A DNA stretch of 8,280 nucleotides from Spirochaetaceae bacterium. Lineage in GTDB: Bacteria; Spirochaetota; Spirochaetia; Spirochaetales_E; Spirochaetaceae_B. This document shows positions 5,280 through 8,280 of the stretch, in pieces; positions within the stretch are counted from its first letter, which is position 1; each line of letters starts with the position of its first letter. The notes beneath the pieces were generated by a model that made no database searches, was not told where the DNA came from, and was given only the letters and a program-made list of their open reading frames with translations. Made by a program: the position numbers and the translations under genes. The DNA is taken from positions 1-8,280 of the forward strand of contig QKJO01000216.1 of NCBI GenBank assembly GCA_003249275.1, given 5' to 3'.

Positions 5280-6980
5280 TTATCCGTTTTTCTGAACCTT
5301 GGCCCAGGAATCCTTTAAGGCAACCGTCCTGTTGAAGACGGGATGCCCGGGGCTGTGGTCTTTTGAATCTGCGATGAAATATCCCTGCCTCAGGAACTGA
5401 AATGATTTTCCGGCAGGTGCCTGGGCCAGTGAGGCTTCCACGATACAGTCTTTTTTAACGATCAGAGATTCGGGATTCAGATAATCACGATAATCCTTGC
5501 CCTCCTCCATGTCGTCCATGTTTTCGAGGGTGAAAAGGTTGTCATAAAGTCTAACTTCAGCCTTGACTCCTGCTGCGGCCGATACCCAGTGCAGGGTTCC
5601 CTTCACCTTCCGCCCGTCGGGTGCTTCTCCTCCCCTCGTTTCGGGATCATAAGTACAAAGGAGTTCGGTTACGTTACCCTCACTGTCTTTGATCACTTCC
5701 TGACAGGTAATGAAATAGGCATGTTTCAGACGGACTTCCTGACCGGGGGCCAGTCTGAAATATTTTTTGGGAGGATCCTCCATAAAGTCATCTTTTTCAA
5801 TGAAAATCTCTCTGCCGAAAGTCAGTGTTCTCTCGCCGGCAGCGGGATCGGAAGGATTGTTCTCGCCAGTAAGTTCTTCCGTTTTTCCTTCAGGATAGTT
5901 TGTAATGGTCACCTTGAGTGGGTCCAGGACGGCCATGGCCCTGTCGGCCGTCACATTGAGTTCCTCGCGGATGATGTACTGGAGGAAGTTGATGTCAACC
6001 AGGCTGTTCACCTTGGACACCCCGATCTCTCTGGCAAACCTTCTGATGGATGAGGGTGTATATCCCCTTCTCCTGAATCCGGAAAGGGTCGGCATTCGGG
6101 GGTCGTCCCAGCCGTTGACCATTTTTTCGGTTACAAGTTCGAGGAGTTTTCTTTTGCTCATGACCGTGTAGGTCAGATTCAGACGGGCAAATTCAATCTG
6201 CCGGGGATGACAGGGTGCGGATACATTATCCAGGAACCAGTCGTACAGGGGGCGGTGATTTTCGAATTCCAGAGTGCAGATGGAGTGAGTAATCCCTTCC
6301 AGAGCGTCTTCATAACCGTGGGCAAAGTCATACATGGGATAGATGTTCCATTTGTTTCCGGTTCTGTGGTGGTGTTCCTTGCGGATCCTGTAGATGGCGG
6401 GATCCCTCATGTTCATATTGAGATGGGCCATGTCTATCTTTGCTCTCAGGATACAGGAGCCGTCTTCCATCTCCCCTCTTGTCATCTTCTCAAAGAGTTC
6501 CCGGTTTTCTTCCACACTCCTGTTTCTGTAGGGGGAATCCACTCCCGGCTTAGTCGGTGTGCCTCTTGTGAGACGGATCTCTTCGGCGCTCTGGCTGTCC
6601 ACGTAGGCCTTGCCGGCATCGATGAGTTCCAGAGCCCAGGCATAAAACTGGTCAAAATAATCTGAAGCATAATATATTTCGGGATTGAAACCGAGCCACC
6701 GGACGTCCTCAATGATGGAGTCGACGTACTCCTGTTCTTCCTTGGTCGGATTGGTATCGTCAAAACGGAGGTTGCAGACGCCGTTGTAGTCTTCCGCAAT
6801 CCCGAAATTCAGACAGATCGACTTCCCGTGACCGATGTGGAGATAACCGTTCGGCTCCGGAGGAAAACGTGTGTGAACCCGGCCGCCGTTTTTGCCGGCC
6901 TTGATGTCTTCGTTTATAATCTGCCGGATAAAATCCGGTCCTTTTGATTTTTCTTCAGTCTCATTCACATTTGCTGCCAT
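5280..6980 (-). CDS. glnS: Glutaminyl-tRNA synthetase
   Basis: GlnRS is a class I synthetase that charges tRNA-Gln with glutamine using ATP. The class I signature [16 protein letters not shown] lies at 39-54 (HIGH at 48-51), and the KMSKS-type loop is VMSKRK at 273-278. Family-specific stretches include [22 protein letters not shown] (228-249), [10 protein letters not shown] (191-200) and [17 protein letters not shown] (291-307), followed by the beta-barrel anticodon-binding part. Counted from ATG 6980 it has 566 residues, close to the E. coli length of 554. The ATG is preferred over the TTG two codons upstream because AGAGG lies 6 bases before the ATG. The gene follows the 94-residue gene after a gap of about 50 bases and leads into zwf. 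TATAAA lies 14 bases upstream of that AUG region, but no convincing -35 box accompanies it. A cell with GlnRS need not make Gln-tRNA by GatCAB amidation. Confidence 0.96.
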   Translation of the reverse strand: MAANVNETEEKSKGPDFIRQIINEDIKAGKNGGRVHTRFPPEPNGYLHIGHGKSICLNFGIAEDYNGVCNLRFDDTNPTKEEQEYVDSIIEDVRWLGFNPEIYYASDYFDQFYAWALELIDAGKAYVDSQSAEEIRLTRGTPTKPGVDSPYRNRSVEENRELFEKMTRGEMEDGSCILRAKIDMAHLNMNMRDPAIYRIRKEHHHRTGNKWNIYPMYDFAHGYEDALEGITHSICTLEFENHRPLYDWFLDNVSAPCHPRQIEFARLNLTYTVMSKRKLLELVTEKMVNGWDDPRMPTLSGFRRRGYTPSSIRRFAREIGVSKVNSLVDINFLQYIIREELNVTADRAMAVLDPLKVTITNYPEGKTEELTGENNPSDPAAGERTLTFGREIFIEKDDFMEDPPKKYFRLAPGQEVRLKHAYFITCQEVIKDSEGNVTELLCTYDPETRGGEAPDGRKVKGTLHWVSAAAGVKAEVRLYDNLFTLENMDDMEEGKDYRDYLNPESLIVKKDCIVEASLAQAPAGKSFQFLRQGYFIADSKDHSPGHPVFNRTVALKDSWAKVQKNG

Positions 6981-7030
6981 GATCAACCTCTTTTGATTTA
7001 TAACGTGACTATCCTAGCATAAAGATATTT

Positions 7031-7315
7031 TTACTGGTAGCTCCTTCCGTCATATTGCCGCTTTCTCTGCCGTCTTTTTTCCCTGATAATTCCTTCTGAT
7101 TTGATCATCTCCTCCAGCCAGGTTTCGGCCTCTTCCCGGGATACAAAATACCTGGAATTGATCTTCCTGTTGGATTTGTCCGCCAGGGAACGGTCGCTCT
7201 CTTCAATATAAGAGGATGAGAACACCCAGACACCCTTGTTCTGATAGCTTTTATAGCTGATTGAAAAAACCTGCGACAGGTTGACATAGATTCCGTCATC
7301 CACTTCGATAAACAT
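7031..7315 (-). CDS. Hypothetical 94-residue protein with a basic C-terminal tail
   Basis: I do not recognise a family. The protein is soluble with no signal peptide or membrane helix. The N-terminal half (FIEVDDGIYVNLSQVFSISY, then GVWVFSSSYI) looks like short beta strands. Residues about 58-77 (VSREEAETWLEEMIKSEGII) look helical. The end is strongly basic (REKRRQRKRQ), which could bind nucleic acid or be flexible. It is judged real because ATG 7315 has a GAGGAG site 6 bases upstream and the gene is packed head-to-tail with glnS in a region otherwise without a gene. It is probably first in a three-gene transcript with glnS and zwf. Function is unknown; the synthetase next door gives no firm clue. 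Confidence 0.7.
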   Translation of the reverse strand: MFIEVDDGIYVNLSQVFSISYKSYQNKGVWVFSSSYIEESDRSLADKSNRKINSRYFVSREEAETWLEEMIKSEGIIREKRRQRKRQYDGRSYQ

Positions 7316-7414
7316 GGAAGGCTCCTCAGGGTTCTTTGAATTCTTTTAAAATTCAGTATGATGTAGATTGTATTCTATATAATAAAAAAAATCCGCTATG
7401 AATGGACGGTTGGA
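7316..7414. promoter_or_regulatory. Divergent promoter gap with a consensus -10 box
   Basis: This 99-base AT-rich gap separates the divergent 94-residue gene and the dehydrogenase gene. On the plus strand TATAAT at 7378-7383 is a consensus -10 box, 32 bases before the dehydrogenase ATG. The best upstream match at roughly -35 (TATGAT at 7357-7362, 15-base spacing) is poor. The minus-strand promoter that should serve the 94-residue gene, glnS and zwf is not clear. Confidence 0.45.
7337..7355. repeat. 19-base dyad, possible operator
   Basis: TGAATT (7337-7342) and AATTCA (7350-7355) are perfect inverted arms around 7 bases. The dyad sits between the divergent genes, upstream of the plus-strand -10 box, in operator position. 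The half-sites recall ArgR boxes, but the spacing is wrong for ArgR. The low base complexity makes chance likely enough to keep confidence low. Confidence 0.25.
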
Positions 7415-8280
7415 ATGATAACAATACTTGATGCTGATTCCCTCGGAAGCGACATGGATCTTTCACTTTTCAACAGGCTGGGAGAATGTACGATCTGGCC
7501 TTATACTTCCGATGATGCCCTGGAGGACAGAATCAAAGACATGCGGGTCATTGTGACAAACCGTGTTGTTCTGACCGAACCGGTATTGAAAAAGGCTGAG
7601 AAGCTGGAACTGATCGCTCTGACGGCCACAGGCTACAATAATGTAGACATTGATGCCTGCAGAAGACTGGGAATCCATGTGGCCAATGTGAGAGCCTATT
7701 CCACCGAGAGCGTCGCCCAGCATTGCTTCGCCATGCTCTTATATCTGCTTGAAAAAACCAGATATTACGACGACTATGTTCGGAATAAAGGCTACAGGAC
7801 TGACCGCCGGTTTGCAGATGTTTCCAGACCCTGGTCTGAGATTTCCGGGAAGACCTGGGGCATCATCGGTCTGGGAGCCATCGGCAGGAGGGTGGCACAG
7901 ATTGCCGAAGCCTTCGGTGCCAGGCCTGTCTATTACAGTACAAGCGGCATCAAAAGAAGTGAACCCTGGCCCGAGTATTCACTGAACCGGCTGCTGGAAG
8001 AGTCGGATATCATATCAGTTCATGCGCCCCTTAATGAGAAAACACAGGGACTGATAGGTCTTGATGAGTTCCGGAGAATGAAAAAGGATTCTATCTTTTT
8101 GAATCTCGGAAGAGGTGCCGTCATTGAAGAGCCGGCTCTATACACCGCATTACAGGAAGGATCTCCCGGATATGCGGGGCTGGACGTCATGACCAGCGAG
8201 CCTCCCGCGGATGACAATCCGCTTCTGACCTTGATCGGAGACAGGCTCCTCATCACTCCCCATAATGCCTGGGGAAGCAT
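7415..8280 (+). CDS. D-2-hydroxyacid dehydrogenase (glycerate dehydrogenase/hydroxypyruvate reductase type), 3' end outside window
   Basis: This family reversibly reduces 2-oxoacids such as hydroxypyruvate, glyoxylate or pyruvate to D-2-hydroxyacids with NAD(P)H. The 288 visible residues have the N-terminal substrate-binding fold with TATGYNNVDIDACRRLGI (70-87). The Rossmann motif GLGAIG is at 152-157, and all three catalytic residues are present: Arg233 (NLGRGAV), Glu262 (DVMTSEPP) and His283 (TPHNAW). About 30 residues remain beyond the edge, judging by the usual 315-330. After the second beta strand (PVYYSTSGIKR, 171-181) the acidic residue that normally selects NAD is absent, which may mean NADP(H) use. 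The start ATG at 7415 has only a weak GGTTGGA site, and no other in-frame start is better. The exact substrate cannot be read from sequence. Confidence 0.9.
   Translation, partial: MITILDADSLGSDMDLSLFNRLGECTIWPYTSDDALEDRIKDMRVIVTNRVVLTEPVLKKAEKLELIALTATGYNNVDIDACRRLGIHVANVRAYSTESVAQHCFAMLLYLLEKTRYYDDYVRNKGYRTDRRFADVSRPWSEISGKTWGIIGLGAIGRRVAQIAEAFGARPVYYSTSGIKRSEPWPEYSLNRLLEESDIISVHAPLNEKTQGLIGLDEFRRMKKDSIFLNLGRGAVIEEPALYTALQEGSPGYAGLDVMTSEPPADDNPLLTLIGDRLLITPHNAWGS

Noticed and set aside
5589..6665. Plus-strand frames opposite glnS
   Set aside because: They are shadows of the synthetase reading frame without ribosome sites or motifs.
7337..7355. ArgR box reading of the TGAAT/ATTCA dyad
   Set aside because: ArgR boxes have 4 bases between TGAAT and ATTCA; here there are 9.
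7398..7418. Six-codon frame (ATG to TGA) overlapping the dehydrogenase start codon
   Set aside because: It could act as a coupling leader, but it has no ribosome binding site and such short frames are common by chance.
7463..8280. Minus-strand frames 7463-7723 and 8020-8280, and plus-strand frame 7749-7985
   Set aside because: They overlap the D-2-hydroxyacid dehydrogenase, whose catalytic residues and Rossmann motif fix the true frame.

Overview
This looks like chromosomal DNA of a Gram-negative, probably anaerobic or facultative bacterium. It is gene-dense, with conserved housekeeping genes, good Shine-Dalgarno sites and AT-rich promoter gaps. A compact Na+-pumping oxidoreductase, a bacterial glutaminyl-tRNA synthetase and the general style would suit a free-living spirochaete (Spirochaeta-like). 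That guess rests on general impression, and no marker in the window settles it. I see no mobile element, CRISPR array, rRNA or tRNA, and no gene-free stretch longer than about 170 bases.

Region 1 (1-3341, minus strand) is an operon in the order nqrB-nqrC-nqrD-nqrE-nqrF, encoding an Nqr-type complex that couples NADH oxidation to sodium export. The first three junctions are identical 4-base ATGA overlaps. nqrF stands apart, behind an 80-base spacer with a 10-bp RNA hairpin, and runs off the left edge of the window. There is no nqrA upstream of nqrB. NqrB lacks its usual N-terminal extension, and NqrB and NqrC are both as short as their Rnf relatives RnfD and RnfG.

Region 2 (3342-3927) is an AT-rich divergent promoter gap followed, on the plus strand, by a small membrane protein of the RseC/MucC type with a four-cysteine cluster. 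Its pairing with nqr suggests a role in redox control or maturation of the complex.

Region 3 (3940-7315, minus strand) reads in the order hypothetical 94-residue protein, glnS (glutaminyl-tRNA synthetase), zwf (glucose-6-phosphate dehydrogenase). The glnS-zwf gap is only 11 bases. zwf converges on the rseC-like gene across a 12-base gap covered by a bulged hairpin. Region 4 (7316-8280) is a second divergent gap followed by a plus-strand D-2-hydroxyacid dehydrogenase cut by the right edge.

The most unusual item is the nqr locus: a clear NqrF, Rnf-sized B and C subunits, no adjacent nqrA, and a divergent RseC-like partner.
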